A stretch of 64,000 bases of DNA. It comes from Neobacillus niacini. GTDB taxonomy: Bacteria > Bacillota > Bacilli > Bacillales > Cytobacillaceae. Under the pieces are notes generated by a model. It had not been told where the DNA came from and searched no databases. It saw only the letters and a program-made list of their open reading frames with translations. The position numbers were made by a program, and so were the translations under genes. Each line of letters begins with the position of its first letter. The first letter of the stretch is position 1. The stretch spans positions 442,001 through 506,000 of the forward strand of contig NZ_JAUSZN010000001.1 of NCBI RefSeq assembly GCF_030817595.1, read 5' to 3'. Shown piece by piece: positions 18,346 to 26,459 of this stretch.

Positions 18346-19671
18346 ATGGATGCAGTAATCGTCATTACCATCACACTTACATTATTAGTCCTTTTTCTGC
18401 TGTCTGGCTTGTACATTCATTCCGTGTTATTTGCCTGTGGAATCATTGGGATTATTTTATTAGAAGGCTTCGATATTTTACCTGGACTCTTAGGAAACGA
18501 GCCATTTAACCGAGTGGCAAGTTATACGTTAACAACGATTCCATTGTACGTGTTGATGGCCCAATTCATTTTGAAAGCGGACATTGTAAAAGACATTTTT
18601 TACTTGGTACATAAGGTATCCAGAGGAAAAAATGGTGCGTTGGGTGTGTTAACCATGATTATTGGAGGACTGCTTGGGGCAGTATCAGGCTCTGGTACAG
18701 CCACTGCCGCATCACTTGGTCAGGTCGCAGTTCCAGAGCTGCGCAGACACGGTTATAGTGGACCGCTTGCAGGGGCAATAGCAGCAGCAGCGGGCTCTCT
18801 TTCAGGAGTTATTCCGCCAAGTATCATTTTAATTCTTTATGGAGTAGCTACTGAAACTCCTATAGGCTCGTTATTTATTGGTTCAGTGATCCCAGGAATA
18901 CTATGTATGTTAGTGTTTATCGCTGTGATGCTGGTTTATTACAAAATGGAAAAAAAGCAGCACGTTGCTCAAGACGAAGTAGCTGCAACAGTCGAAGAAG
19001 CACATTATGTCTCCGTACCACGGCTAATAACCGTCATTTTCATTTCCTTTTTAGTGATGGCAGTCATTTTCGTAGGGATTTATAGTGGTCTTTTCACTCC
19101 AACAGAAGCAGGTGCGGTAGGATCATTTGTGGCTTTATTAGCTGCACTTGTGTTAGGAAAGGTGAATTTTAATTTTATCAAATACTCTGTTATCGAAACG
19201 CTTCGGTTAACAGGTATGGTTCTAATTATCATGATTGGGGCGCAAATCTTTGGCCGATTCATCTCGCTTTCCCTAATTCCTAGAAAATTAATTGCGATGC
19301 TTGAGCCAATTATGGATACTCCAGCATTAGTGCTTATCGTGATTTCTGTGGTGCTTTTCATCATGTTTATGTTCATTGAAGGGGCTGCGGTCATTTTAAT
19401 GTCTATTCCAGTACTCCTTCCAATTATCAATGCCATGCAGATTGATATATTATGGTTCGGTGTCTTTGTCGGTGTTATCTGTACCATCGGTCTACTCACT
19501 CCTCCGGTTGGGTTAAGTGTATATGCGGTAGCAGGTGTCAGTAATATACGATTAGAACCGATATTCCGTATAGGGATGGTGTTTGCCCTCGCTGCACTCG
19601 TTGTGGTCTGTGGACTAATGATTCTTTTCCCTGAACTTGCCACATACCTGCCAAATTCAATGGATTCTTAA
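18346..19671 (+). CDS. dctM: TRAP transporter large permease DctM
   Basis: Main translocation subunit of the TRAP importer, 441 residues with about 12 hydrophobic helices. Typical stretches are GGLLGAVSGSGTATAASLG, the IAAAAGSLSGVIPPSI region and YSGLFTPTEAGAVGSF. It uses a sodium or proton gradient rather than ATP. The gene order P-M-Q is unusual, since Q normally precedes M. It starts behind AGGTAGGGG, 164 bases after dctP, with a hairpin in the gap. Confidence 0.92.
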   Translation: MDAVIVITITLTLLVLFLLSGLYIHSVLFACGIIGIILLEGFDILPGLLGNEPFNRVASYTLTTIPLYVLMAQFILKADIVKDIFYLVHKVSRGKNGALGVLTMIIGGLLGAVSGSGTATAASLGQVAVPELRRHGYSGPLAGAIAAAAGSLSGVIPPSIILILYGVATETPIGSLFIGSVIPGILCMLVFIAVMLVYYKMEKKQHVAQDEVAATVEEAHYVSVPRLITVIFISFLVMAVIFVGIYSGLFTPTEAGAVGSFVALLAALVLGKVNFNFIKYSVIETLRLTGMVLIIMIGAQIFGRFISLSLIPRKLIAMLEPIMDTPALVLIVISVVLFIMFMFIEGAAVILMSIPVLLPIINAMQIDILWFGVFVGVICTIGLLTPPVGLSVYAVAGVSNIRLEPIFRIGMVFALAALVVVCGLMILFPELATYLPNSMDS

Positions 19672-19689
19672 CAGAAAGGATGATGAGGA

Positions 19690-20223
19690 ATGAACGGGAT
19701 TTTAAATGCCTACAAATATTTTAATTGGATTAAGCTCATAGGAGTATGGATTAGCGGAATCAGCTTGTTTGGGATGATGTTGTTTATTACCGTAGATGTA
19801 TTTTTGCGGAACACTGGCGGCGACACGATTAACGGCGGGTTTGAAATTGTTCAGAACTACTTTATGCCGATCCTCGTTTTTCCAGCTCTAGCGTATATGT
19901 ATTCATCTAATGTTCTTCCAAGAATGGACCTTTTGATGGATCGTTTTCAGAATAGAACGAAGAAAGTGTTTATTTTTGGAATGATTATTATAGAACTCTT
20001 TATTCTTGTACTAATGACGCAATTTACTTGGGACTATGCCATGGACGGGCTGGCACGAAAAATGTCCTTTCCGGCGGCGGGAACATTATACCCGATATAT
20101 CCTTTGTTCTTTTTAATTCCCGCAGGTTTTGCTTTAATCATTGTCGAGAACCTATTCATTCTGATAAGAAACCTGCTGGAGAAAGAACCTTCTTTCCTAT
20201 TTAAAATAGAAAGAAATAGTTAA
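19690..20223 (+). CDS. dctQ: TRAP transporter small permease DctQ
   Basis: Small four-helix membrane subunit of the TRAP importer, 177 residues. TVDVFLRNTGGDTINGGFEI in the first third and FPAAGTLYPIYPLFFLIPAG near the end match the DctQ pattern. It follows dctM by 18 bases behind AAGGATGATGAGG and ends 4 bases before the next gene, so it belongs to the same transcript. Confidence 0.88.
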   Translation: MNGILNAYKYFNWIKLIGVWISGISLFGMMLFITVDVFLRNTGGDTINGGFEIVQNYFMPILVFPALAYMYSSNVLPRMDLLMDRFQNRTKKVFIFGMIIIELFILVLMTQFTWDYAMDGLARKMSFPAAGTLYPIYPLFFLIPAGFALIIVENLFILIRNLLEKEPSFLFKIERNS

Positions 20224-20227
20224 TAAA

Positions 20228-21010
20228 ATGAGAAAAATCCATGTGATCACGCAAAAAGAATTAGTCGATTCGGAAATGATTCGTAATTGTACAGCGGTGG
20301 TCATCGATGTCTTACTGGCCACCTCAACAATTACCTATTTACTTGAAAAAGGCTATGAACCTGTCTATGCCGTAAAAGACGCATTATCAGCACTTGATAT
20401 CGTAAAGAAGCAGAACAGCCCATATTTGTTAATGGGCGAATGGCAGGGAGAATCGATTGAGAATTTCAATTATCCAGACCCCATGTTAATCGAAACCACC
20501 AAGATAAAACAACCAGCTATTATTTGCTCAACGAATGGAACGATTGCGATTGAAAAAGCTAAGCAGGCGAAGGCGCTATATGCGTCTTCGCTTATCAATG
20601 GCCACACTGTCGCCGAACATATTAGGCAGCAGGACGATGGGTCGTCGATTGTCCTTATCTGTTCCGGAAATGCTGGACGTCTCTCCATGGAAGATTTTAT
20701 CGGGTCTGGACAAATCATTGATCACCTCACAAGGAATAATGTCTTTGAGCTTTCCGATGCAGCAAGGCTTGCAAGAGATTCCTTCGTTTATGCCAAGTCA
20801 AAACAGTTTGTTAACCTGCTGGAAAGTGAGACGGCAGGGCTGTTAAGAAGAACTGGTTATGAGCGCTGCACTCAATGGGTCATTGACCATGTGGAAAAAG
20901 TAGATGTCGTGCCTGTGTATAGGAATGGGAGACTTTATACATCCCAAATAGGAAGGGAGAGGTCAGAATGTTGGTTACATACGAACAAAAAGGATTTGTT
21001 TACCTGCTGA
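20228..21010 (+). CDS. ComB-family 2-phosphosulfolactate phosphatase-like protein
   Basis: Cytoplasmic phosphatase-like protein of the ComB family, 260 residues. Recognisable parts are VVIDVLLATSTI near residues 25-36, GEWQGESIENFNYPDP, ICSTNGTIAIEKA and the GNAGRLSMEDFIGSG region. Known ComB hydrolyses 2-phospho-3-sulfolactate in coenzyme M synthesis, and Bacillus has relatives linked to spore sulfolactate. No partner of either pathway is here. The neighbours are a TRAP importer, hydratases and a CoA-kinase, so it may act on a phosphorylated intermediate or sugar-acid-like compound of this operon; that is inference. It overlaps the next gene by 43 bases. Confidence 0.75.
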   Translation: MRKIHVITQKELVDSEMIRNCTAVVIDVLLATSTITYLLEKGYEPVYAVKDALSALDIVKKQNSPYLLMGEWQGESIENFNYPDPMLIETTKIKQPAIICSTNGTIAIEKAKQAKALYASSLINGHTVAEHIRQQDDGSSIVLICSGNAGRLSMEDFIGSGQIIDHLTRNNVFELSDAARLARDSFVYAKSKQFVNLLESETAGLLRRTGYERCTQWVIDHVEKVDVVPVYRNGRLYTSQIGRERSECWLHTNKKDLFTC

Positions 21011-21738
21011 CCATTGCAAATCCGCCATTGAATGTACTGACTGATGCACTTTTAAGTGATTTAGACGAAATGGTTGATGAAATTCTCGCCAAATTGGACT
21101 GCCGAGCACTAGTCGTCACCGGAGCAGGTGAAAAGGCATTTGTTGCAGGTGCAGATATTAATCAATTTCTTCATCTCGATGCCACTGAGGGTGCGAGATT
21201 AGTAGAGAAAGGGAAAAAGATTTTTGATAAGCTCGCCTATGCACCGTTTCCGGTAGTTTGTGCGATAAATGGTATTGCATTAGGCGGAGGACTAGAACTG
21301 GCACTGGCTTGTGATATTAGAATTGCTGAGCAAAAAGCAAAAATAGGTTTACCCGAAACCGGATTGGCGATTTTGCCAGGCTACAGCGGGACACAGCGGT
21401 TAACACAATTAATTGGTCCTGGCCGGGCAAAGAAAATGATTTTTACAGGTGCAGCCCTTTCTGCCGATGAAGCGTATGAATGGGGAGTGATTGAAGCGGT
21501 GGTTCCGAACGGTGAATCTGTCAACGAAGCTCTAGCACTTGCTGAACAAATCGCAAGCAAAGGTCCGTTAGCGATCAAAAAAGCAAAACAAGCGATTACT
21601 CAAGGTTTAGATCTTACGTTTGAGGAAGGTCAAGCATTTGAAACACAATGCTTTGCTGATCTTTGTCAGACCGAAGACATGCTAGAAGGGGCAATGGCTT
21701 TTAAGGAAAAACGTGTTCCGACCTATTACGGCAAGTAA
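20968..21738 (+). CDS. Enoyl-CoA hydratase
   Basis: Crotonase-family hydratase, 256 residues. The oxyanion hole is formed by FVAGADINQF and NGIALGGGLELALACD. The catalytic region GLPETGLAILPGYSGTQRL keeps the first glutamate but has Tyr-Ser where many hydratases carry the second acidic or Gly residue. It starts behind AGGGAGAGG inside the previous gene (43-base overlap), so the two are translationally coupled. Likely role: hydration of an enoyl-CoA made by the ACAD11-like enzyme. Confidence 0.88.
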   Translation: MLVTYEQKGFVYLLTIANPPLNVLTDALLSDLDEMVDEILAKLDCRALVVTGAGEKAFVAGADINQFLHLDATEGARLVEKGKKIFDKLAYAPFPVVCAINGIALGGGLELALACDIRIAEQKAKIGLPETGLAILPGYSGTQRLTQLIGPGRAKKMIFTGAALSADEAYEWGVIEAVVPNGESVNEALALAEQIASKGPLAIKKAKQAITQGLDLTFEEGQAFETQCFADLCQTEDMLEGAMAFKEKRVPTYYGK

Positions 21739-21755
21739 ACAGGGGTGAATTAAGG

Positions 21756-22808
21756 ATGATGAAGACTGTCAACCAATATATTGATCACGAACATATTAAT
21801 TGGGGTTTATTGGAACTGTTGATCCGAGAATCGGTTCCAGGCATCCCGAATGAAGCTTTGAAGGTTAAGAAATTTTCTGAAGGCTATTCCAATCACACCT
21901 ATTTACTGTCGTTTGGGGACTGGGAATCGGTGTTAAGGAGACCGCCGTTTGGTGAAATTCCGGCGAAAGCTCATGATATTAAACGAGAATATACCATTCT
22001 ATCCAAACTTCATGGAGTCTATCCCCTTGCCCCCAAACCCTATTTATACAGCGACGACCCTGCCATTATGGGGCGGCATTTTTACCTCATGGAAAAAAAG
22101 CAAGGGGTGGTCGTTAATGATGTTCTTCCAGACACGTATGGACCTTCAGAGCTGGTTGGCCCTGGCATATCAAAAAGTATCATTACTAGCTTAATTGAGC
22201 TTCAAAAAGTAGATTACAAGAAAGCAAACTTAATGGATATTGGGAAACCAGAAGGATTTTTGGAAAGGCAGGTTCATAGCTGGATTAAACGCTACAGCGT
22301 GTCCAAAACGCATGAAATTGCTGGAGTTACGGAACTGGAGGCATGGCTGATAAAACAAATGCCGGCAACGGTCGAAACGACGATTGTTCATAATGACTTT
22401 AAACTTAACAACCTCGTCCTAGACCCACATGACCCTGGCGTAGTAAAAGGGGTACTTGACTGGGAAATGGCAACCATTGGCGATCCGATGACAGATATTG
22501 GGGCAGTTCTTGCATACTGGGGAGAAGCGGGTGATCCAGACATGGGAATTTCGCTAGTGACCAATCAGAAAGGCTTTTTTTCAAGAAGGGAAATGGCTGA
22601 ACAGTATGCCAAGGTAAGCGGTCGTGACATCTCACACATTGACTATTACGTGGCATTCGGCTTTTACAAGCTTGCTGTCATATTACAACAGCTTTATTAT
22701 CGCTGGAAAAAAGGTGCAGCAGACGACGATCGGTTTCGGAAGCTTCAATCTCCGATTGCCAATTTATTTAACTTGGCGAATTTAACACGGACAAACAAAA
22801 TCTTGTAA
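21756..22808 (+). CDS. Phosphotransferase (APH) family kinase, ACAD10/11 kinase-domain type
   Basis: Aminoglycoside-phosphotransferase-fold kinase, 350 residues. Brenner's motif HNDFKLNN places His212, Asp214 and Asn219; the metal-binding Asp235 follows in LDWEMATIGDPMTDIG. An N-terminal VLRRPPFGEIPAKAHD loop is typical of the group that in ACAD10/11 is fused to an acyl-CoA dehydrogenase, and of LvaA of Pseudomonas levulinate breakdown, which phosphorylates 4-hydroxyacyl-CoA. A matching ACAD11-like dehydrogenase lies in the same operon (13967-15172). The proposed reaction is therefore ATP-dependent phosphorylation of a 4-hydroxyacyl-CoA, not drug resistance. Confidence 0.85.
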   Translation: MMKTVNQYIDHEHINWGLLELLIRESVPGIPNEALKVKKFSEGYSNHTYLLSFGDWESVLRRPPFGEIPAKAHDIKREYTILSKLHGVYPLAPKPYLYSDDPAIMGRHFYLMEKKQGVVVNDVLPDTYGPSELVGPGISKSIITSLIELQKVDYKKANLMDIGKPEGFLERQVHSWIKRYSVSKTHEIAGVTELEAWLIKQMPATVETTIVHNDFKLNNLVLDPHDPGVVKGVLDWEMATIGDPMTDIGAVLAYWGEAGDPDMGISLVTNQKGFFSRREMAEQYAKVSGRDISHIDYYVAFGFYKLAVILQQLYYRWKKGAADDDRFRKLQSPIANLFNLANLTRTNKIL

Positions 22809-22822
22809 AAAAGAGGGATGAG

Positions 22823-23248
22823 ATGAAAGAGGAGATGACGCACCACTACAAGCCTTTCGAGATAGAACGGGGAAAAATCAAAACGTTTGCTAAGGTACTG
22901 GGTCTCAAAAATTCGATTTATTATAGCCAAGAGGAAGCACAGCGACAGAGTTATCGTGATGTCTTGGCCCCTCCAACTTTTCCAACCGTCATTGAGTACA
23001 CAAATGATTGCGATCTTTATCAATTTTTTGATCGGTTACAGCTTCATCCGGAAAAGGTCCTCCATGGTGAACAATCATATGAATACTATGAGGAAATTTG
23101 TGCAGGTGACACTATTTCCGCCACGCTTACTGTAGAAAGAATCGAGGAAAAGCGAAATATGACCTTTTATTATTTGAAGACGATGTACCGTAATCAATTT
23201 AATGAACTAACAGTTGTATGTATGATCACTTTGATTAAAATGCCTTAA
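22823..23248 (+). CDS. MaoC N-terminal-type (hot-dog) dehydratase subunit
   Basis: Small hot-dog-fold protein of 141 residues resembling the N-terminal half of MaoC/FAS1-type dehydratases (FEIERGKIKTFAKVLG, VLAPPTFPTVIE, LHGEQSYEYYEEICAGDT). These halves usually lack the catalytic Asp-His pair and form a complex with a C-terminal-type partner, which is the next gene. It starts behind AAAGAGGG, 14 bases after the kinase gene. The expected joint reaction is hydration of an enoyl-CoA, often giving the R-3-hydroxyacyl-CoA. Confidence 0.82.
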   Translation: MKEEMTHHYKPFEIERGKIKTFAKVLGLKNSIYYSQEEAQRQSYRDVLAPPTFPTVIEYTNDCDLYQFFDRLQLHPEKVLHGEQSYEYYEEICAGDTISATLTVERIEEKRNMTFYYLKTMYRNQFNELTVVCMITLIKMP

Positions 23249-23281
23249 ATTGCACCTGTGCCCGTGAATGGAGGGGGAAAA

Positions 23282-23668
23282 TTGTCCCATAAACAATATA
23301 AAGTTAAGCATATACAACCCATTGACTTAATCCAGTATGCAGGAGCTTCAGGTGACTTCAACCCTGTCCACACCATCCCCGATGCTGCCAGAAAAAGCGG
23401 CCATCCACAGCCAATTGCTCATGGTATGTATATCATGGGCTTGGTTTCAAAAGCACTGGAAGTATGGTATCCAAAGGGAAAACTAGCAAAATTTCAGGTT
23501 CGTTTTCAGTCGCCTACTTACCCTGGGGAAGAGCTAATAATCACTGAAACAAAGATCGAAAAAACAGAATCGGATGACCTGCACGGGACCATTGAAGTCA
23601 CGGATGCTCAACAGCAAGTAAAACTGAGAGGAGCATTTTCATTAAAAGGAGGTAAAGAACATGACTGA
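23282..23668 (+). CDS. MaoC-like dehydratase, catalytic subunit
   Basis: Hot-dog-fold R-specific hydratase/dehydratase, 128 residues from the preferred TTG start (23282), which follows GGAGGGGG. A GTG at 23258 would add eight residues but lacks a ribosome site. The hydratase motif is visible as the catalytic Asp in YAGASGDFNPVHT with the following His, then IAHGMYIMG. It pairs with the N-terminal-type subunit encoded 33 bases upstream. Its stop overlaps the start of a very short reading frame. Confidence 0.85.
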   Translation: MSHKQYKVKHIQPIDLIQYAGASGDFNPVHTIPDAARKSGHPQPIAHGMYIMGLVSKALEVWYPKGKLAKFQVRFQSPTYPGEELIITETKIEKTESDDLHGTIEVTDAQQQVKLRGAFSLKGGKEHD

Positions 23669-23768
23669 TGTCTATTTAGTTCAAGATTCTAGCATTTTCA
23701 ATGAACCGGTAATGTGGTTCGGCCGAAATGAGGGGCATAGTATGGCAAAGGTGATGGAATATGTCTAG
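23661..23768 (+). CDS. Very short ORF (35 aa) with strong ribosome binding site, unknown
   Basis: ATG 23661 lies at optimal distance from AAAGGAGGT. The product begins MTDVYLVQDSSIFNEP and ends AKVMEYV; it has no Cys and no membrane segment. The start overlaps the end of the MaoC gene and the stop overlaps the start of the next gene (ATGTCTAG), so it sits in the operon as a fully coupled reading frame. I recognise no family. It could be a real micropeptide, the remnant of a longer gene, or a translational coupler that delivers ribosomes to the downstream gene. Confidence 0.5.
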   Translation: MTDVYLVQDSSIFNEPVMWFGRNEGHSMAKVMEYV

Positions 23769-24663
23769 TTTGCCATTAATCATTGCTCCTATGTTTCTTG
23801 TGTCCACCCCGGAAATGGTCATTGAAGCCGGTAAAGCAGGTGTCATTGGTTCGTTTCCTCTGCTTAACGCCCGTCCTGTTGAAGTATGTGCAGAATGGCT
23901 AACAACCATTAAAAAAGGACTTCCAGATAAACCATGGGCGGTGAATTTTATTTGTCACAAAAGATCAAACACGCGTTACGCTGAGGATCTCGAGTTAATT
24001 AATAGATACCAGCCCCCAATCGTTATTACATCACTTGGCAATCCTGGTGAAGTACTCGAAGTGGTCCATCGATATGGCGGCCTAGTGTACTCTGATGTTG
24101 CTACGGTCGAACATGCTAAAAAAGCTGCGCAATCAGGCGTAGATGGTCTTATTCTTGTATGTGCTGGTGCCGGTGGACATGGTGGTACATTAAATCCATT
24201 TGGGTTCATTAATGCTGTTAAACAGTTTTATAAGGGTACGATTATCCTATCTGGGAGTTTATCTACTGGGCAGGATATTGCCGCTGTGAAAATGATGGGA
24301 GCGGATTACGCATATATGGGTACGCGCTTTATTATCGCTAAGGAGAGCGCGGCCCATAATGACTATAAACAAATGGTAATTGACGCATCGCCACAAGACA
24401 TTCTCTATACGAATTCGTTCAGCGGGGTCTATGCCAATTTACTTATTCCAAGTCTTCTTCAGCAAGGAATCGAACCCCATACATTAGTTCATCGTCAAGA
24501 CGTTGATTTTTCTCATCTGGTGAACGTAAAGGCATGGAGAGACATTTGGTCGGCAGGGCATGGTGTAGCAACGATTAACAAGCTGCAGACTACCAGGGAG
24601 ATCATCGAGCAGCTAGTACATGAATACGAAGAGGGAGTGGGGCGCTTTGTACGAAACGATTAG
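23761..24663 (+). CDS. Nitronate monooxygenase/2-nitropropane dioxygenase-like FMN protein
   Basis: FMN-dependent TIM-barrel protein, 300 residues, of the NPD family that includes nitronate monooxygenases and FabK-type enoyl reductases. Visible are the N-terminal LPLIIAPMFLVSTPEM, the DGLILVCAGAGGHGGTLNP loop and IILSGSLSTGQDIAAVKMMGADYAYMGTRF, which binds the FMN phosphate. In an acyl-CoA operon it could act as a reductase or flavin monooxygenase instead of detoxifying nitronates. The ATG overlaps the stop of the 35-residue frame and has no separate strong ribosome site. Confidence 0.82.
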   Translation: MSSLPLIIAPMFLVSTPEMVIEAGKAGVIGSFPLLNARPVEVCAEWLTTIKKGLPDKPWAVNFICHKRSNTRYAEDLELINRYQPPIVITSLGNPGEVLEVVHRYGGLVYSDVATVEHAKKAAQSGVDGLILVCAGAGGHGGTLNPFGFINAVKQFYKGTIILSGSLSTGQDIAAVKMMGADYAYMGTRFIIAKESAAHNDYKQMVIDASPQDILYTNSFSGVYANLLIPSLLQQGIEPHTLVHRQDVDFSHLVNVKAWRDIWSAGHGVATINKLQTTREIIEQLVHEYEEGVGRFVRND

Positions 24664-25474
24664 AACAGAACAAAATGAAGGGATTTTAACGATTTTTTTA
24701 AACCGCCCAGAGAAAATGAATGCTTACACACATGTTATGGCACAAGAGCTAATCGACGCCTACAAAAAAGCAGATGAGGATGATGATATTCGTGTCATTA
24801 TTGTAACTGGTGAAGGAAAAGCATTTTGTGCTGGAATGGACTTAGGTGATGGAGGAAAGACGTTCTCAGCATCAGAATCAATGGAAGATTTTCGTGACAG
24901 CGGCGGTCAGGTTAGCCTTGTCGTACATGACTTGAAAAAGCCAATCATCGCGGCGATCAACGGCGCTGCGGTTGGTATTGGTCTAACAATGACACTGGCA
25001 ATGGATATTCGGATTGTTAAAAAAGACGCAAAAATTGGCTTTGTTTTTGCCAAACGAGGAATCGGTCCTGAAGCGTGCTCAGGCTGGTTTCTACCTCGTC
25101 TCGTTGGAATCGGAAAGGCATTGGAATGGATGTATACAGCTCGCTACATACCAACGTCTGAGGCACTAGCCTCGGGCTTAGTCCAGTATGAAGTAGAAGA
25201 TGTACTGGAAAAAGCATATGAACTGGCTCAACAAATTGCAAGTGAAACAGCTGCAACATCCAACACATTTGTCCGACAGCTACTTTGGAGCATGTTGAGT
25301 GAGAATTCTCCAGAAGCCTCTCATCTAGCAGAGTCAAAGTTTTTATTTTGGGCAGGAAACAACGCTGATGCAATGGAAGGTGTACAATCGTTTCTAGAAA
25401 AACGTCCCGCTCATTTTCCATTAAACAGTAGTGACGTACCTGAATTTTTTAATAAAGGGGAAAAGGTAATATGA
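24647..25474 (+). CDS. Enoyl-CoA hydratase/isomerase family protein
   Basis: Third crotonase-fold protein of the operon, 275 residues from TTG 24647 (behind GAGGGAGTGGGG, overlapping the previous stop). ATG 24620 is in frame but lies inside the previous gene without a ribosome site. Motifs are FCAGMDLGDGG, NGAAVGIGLTMTLAMDIRI and FAKRGIGPEACSGWFLPRLVG, with one glutamate in the catalytic region. It overlaps the following dehydrogenase by 4 bases (ATGA). Confidence 0.87.
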   Translation: MYETIRTEQNEGILTIFLNRPEKMNAYTHVMAQELIDAYKKADEDDDIRVIIVTGEGKAFCAGMDLGDGGKTFSASESMEDFRDSGGQVSLVVHDLKKPIIAAINGAAVGIGLTMTLAMDIRIVKKDAKIGFVFAKRGIGPEACSGWFLPRLVGIGKALEWMYTARYIPTSEALASGLVQYEVEDVLEKAYELAQQIASETAATSNTFVRQLLWSMLSENSPEASHLAESKFLFWAGNNADAMEGVQSFLEKRPAHFPLNSSDVPEFFNKGEKVI

Positions 25475-26343
25475 AAATTGCTGTATTAGGATCTGGAGTT
25501 ATGGGAAATGGAATTGCACAGGTGTTTGCGACGAGTGGACACACCGTTACATTAGTAGATATATCTTTCGATGTTTTGAGAAAAGCCGAAGAGTCAATTA
25601 CAAAAAGCTTAACCAAACTTGCGCAGAAGGATGCAAACCTTGATCCGGTCGAGGTAAAAGGACGCCTAGAATTTACCACCGACAAACAAAAGATACATGA
25701 TGCAAACTTGGTGATTGAAGCCATTACGGAAAACATCGAGGTTAAGAAAAAGGTTTTTAAAGAACTGGATGAATTATGTGAGCCAAAGACGATTTTAGCG
25801 TCGAATACGTCTAGCCTATGTATATCCGATATTGCGGCCGTCACAAGCCGAAAGGATCGGGTATGTGGCATGCATTTCTTTAACCCTGTGCCACTTATGG
25901 AGCTTGTTGAGATAACAGCAACTGATGAGACATCTGTCGAAACTGTTCAAATTGCGGTAGACCTTGTTAAGCAAATGAACAAACAAAGCATTCATGTTAA
26001 GGATACCCCACTGTTTGTTGTCAATCGACTGCTAGTGCCGCTTATTTGTGAAGCGATTACATTAGTAGAGGAAGGAACAGCCTCTCCGGCGGATATTGAT
26101 AAAGCGATGAAGTTAGGGGCGCATCATCCAATCGGTCCTTTATGGCTCGCTGATATGATTGGCCTTGATACTATGTTGAATATACAGGAAGCTCTTTTTG
26201 TAAAGACAAATGATTCTAAATACCGGGTGCCTGAATTACTAAGAGAGATGGTATCTAAAGGTGAATTAGGAAGAAAAAGCGGCAAAGGATTTTATCAATA
26301 TTACGTTAGCAGCGAGTTACCAACAAACCTCCAAACTAGTTAA
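25471..26343 (+). CDS. 3-hydroxyacyl-CoA dehydrogenase (3-hydroxybutyryl-CoA type)
   Basis: NAD-dependent L-3-hydroxyacyl-CoA dehydrogenase, 290 residues. The N-terminal Rossmann motif GSGVMGNGIAQVFATSG is at residues 7-23, the catalytic region MHFFNPVPLMELVEI lies in the middle, and the C-terminal dimerisation domain ends GELGRKSGKGFYQY. It oxidises the product of the hydratases to a 3-ketoacyl-CoA. No thiolase is encoded in the cluster, so cleavage must use an enzyme from elsewhere. It is the last gene of the operon; no clear terminator follows. Confidence 0.92.
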   Translation: MKIAVLGSGVMGNGIAQVFATSGHTVTLVDISFDVLRKAEESITKSLTKLAQKDANLDPVEVKGRLEFTTDKQKIHDANLVIEAITENIEVKKKVFKELDELCEPKTILASNTSSLCISDIAAVTSRKDRVCGMHFFNPVPLMELVEITATDETSVETVQIAVDLVKQMNKQSIHVKDTPLFVVNRLLVPLICEAITLVEEGTASPADIDKAMKLGAHHPIGPLWLADMIGLDTMLNIQEALFVKTNDSKYRVPELLREMVSKGELGRKSGKGFYQYYVSSELPTNLQTS

Positions 26344-26459
26344 AGTATTATGTCTAAGCTCTACTTAACTAGGATTTCTTACTATCAATAACCTTCTTCC
26401 TCATTTTTATTAATTGTATTAAGTTTGAAAAGGCTTTTAGTGATTTAGAAAGGGGTTAG

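Noticed and set aside
20228..21010. Coenzyme M biosynthesis as the role of the ComB-like gene.
   Set aside because: No ComA, ComC or other pathway gene is nearby, and the genes around it are catabolic.
21756..22808. Aminoglycoside or macrolide resistance kinase.
   Set aside because: The operon is catabolic and the protein has the ACAD10/11-type pattern; no resistance context is seen.
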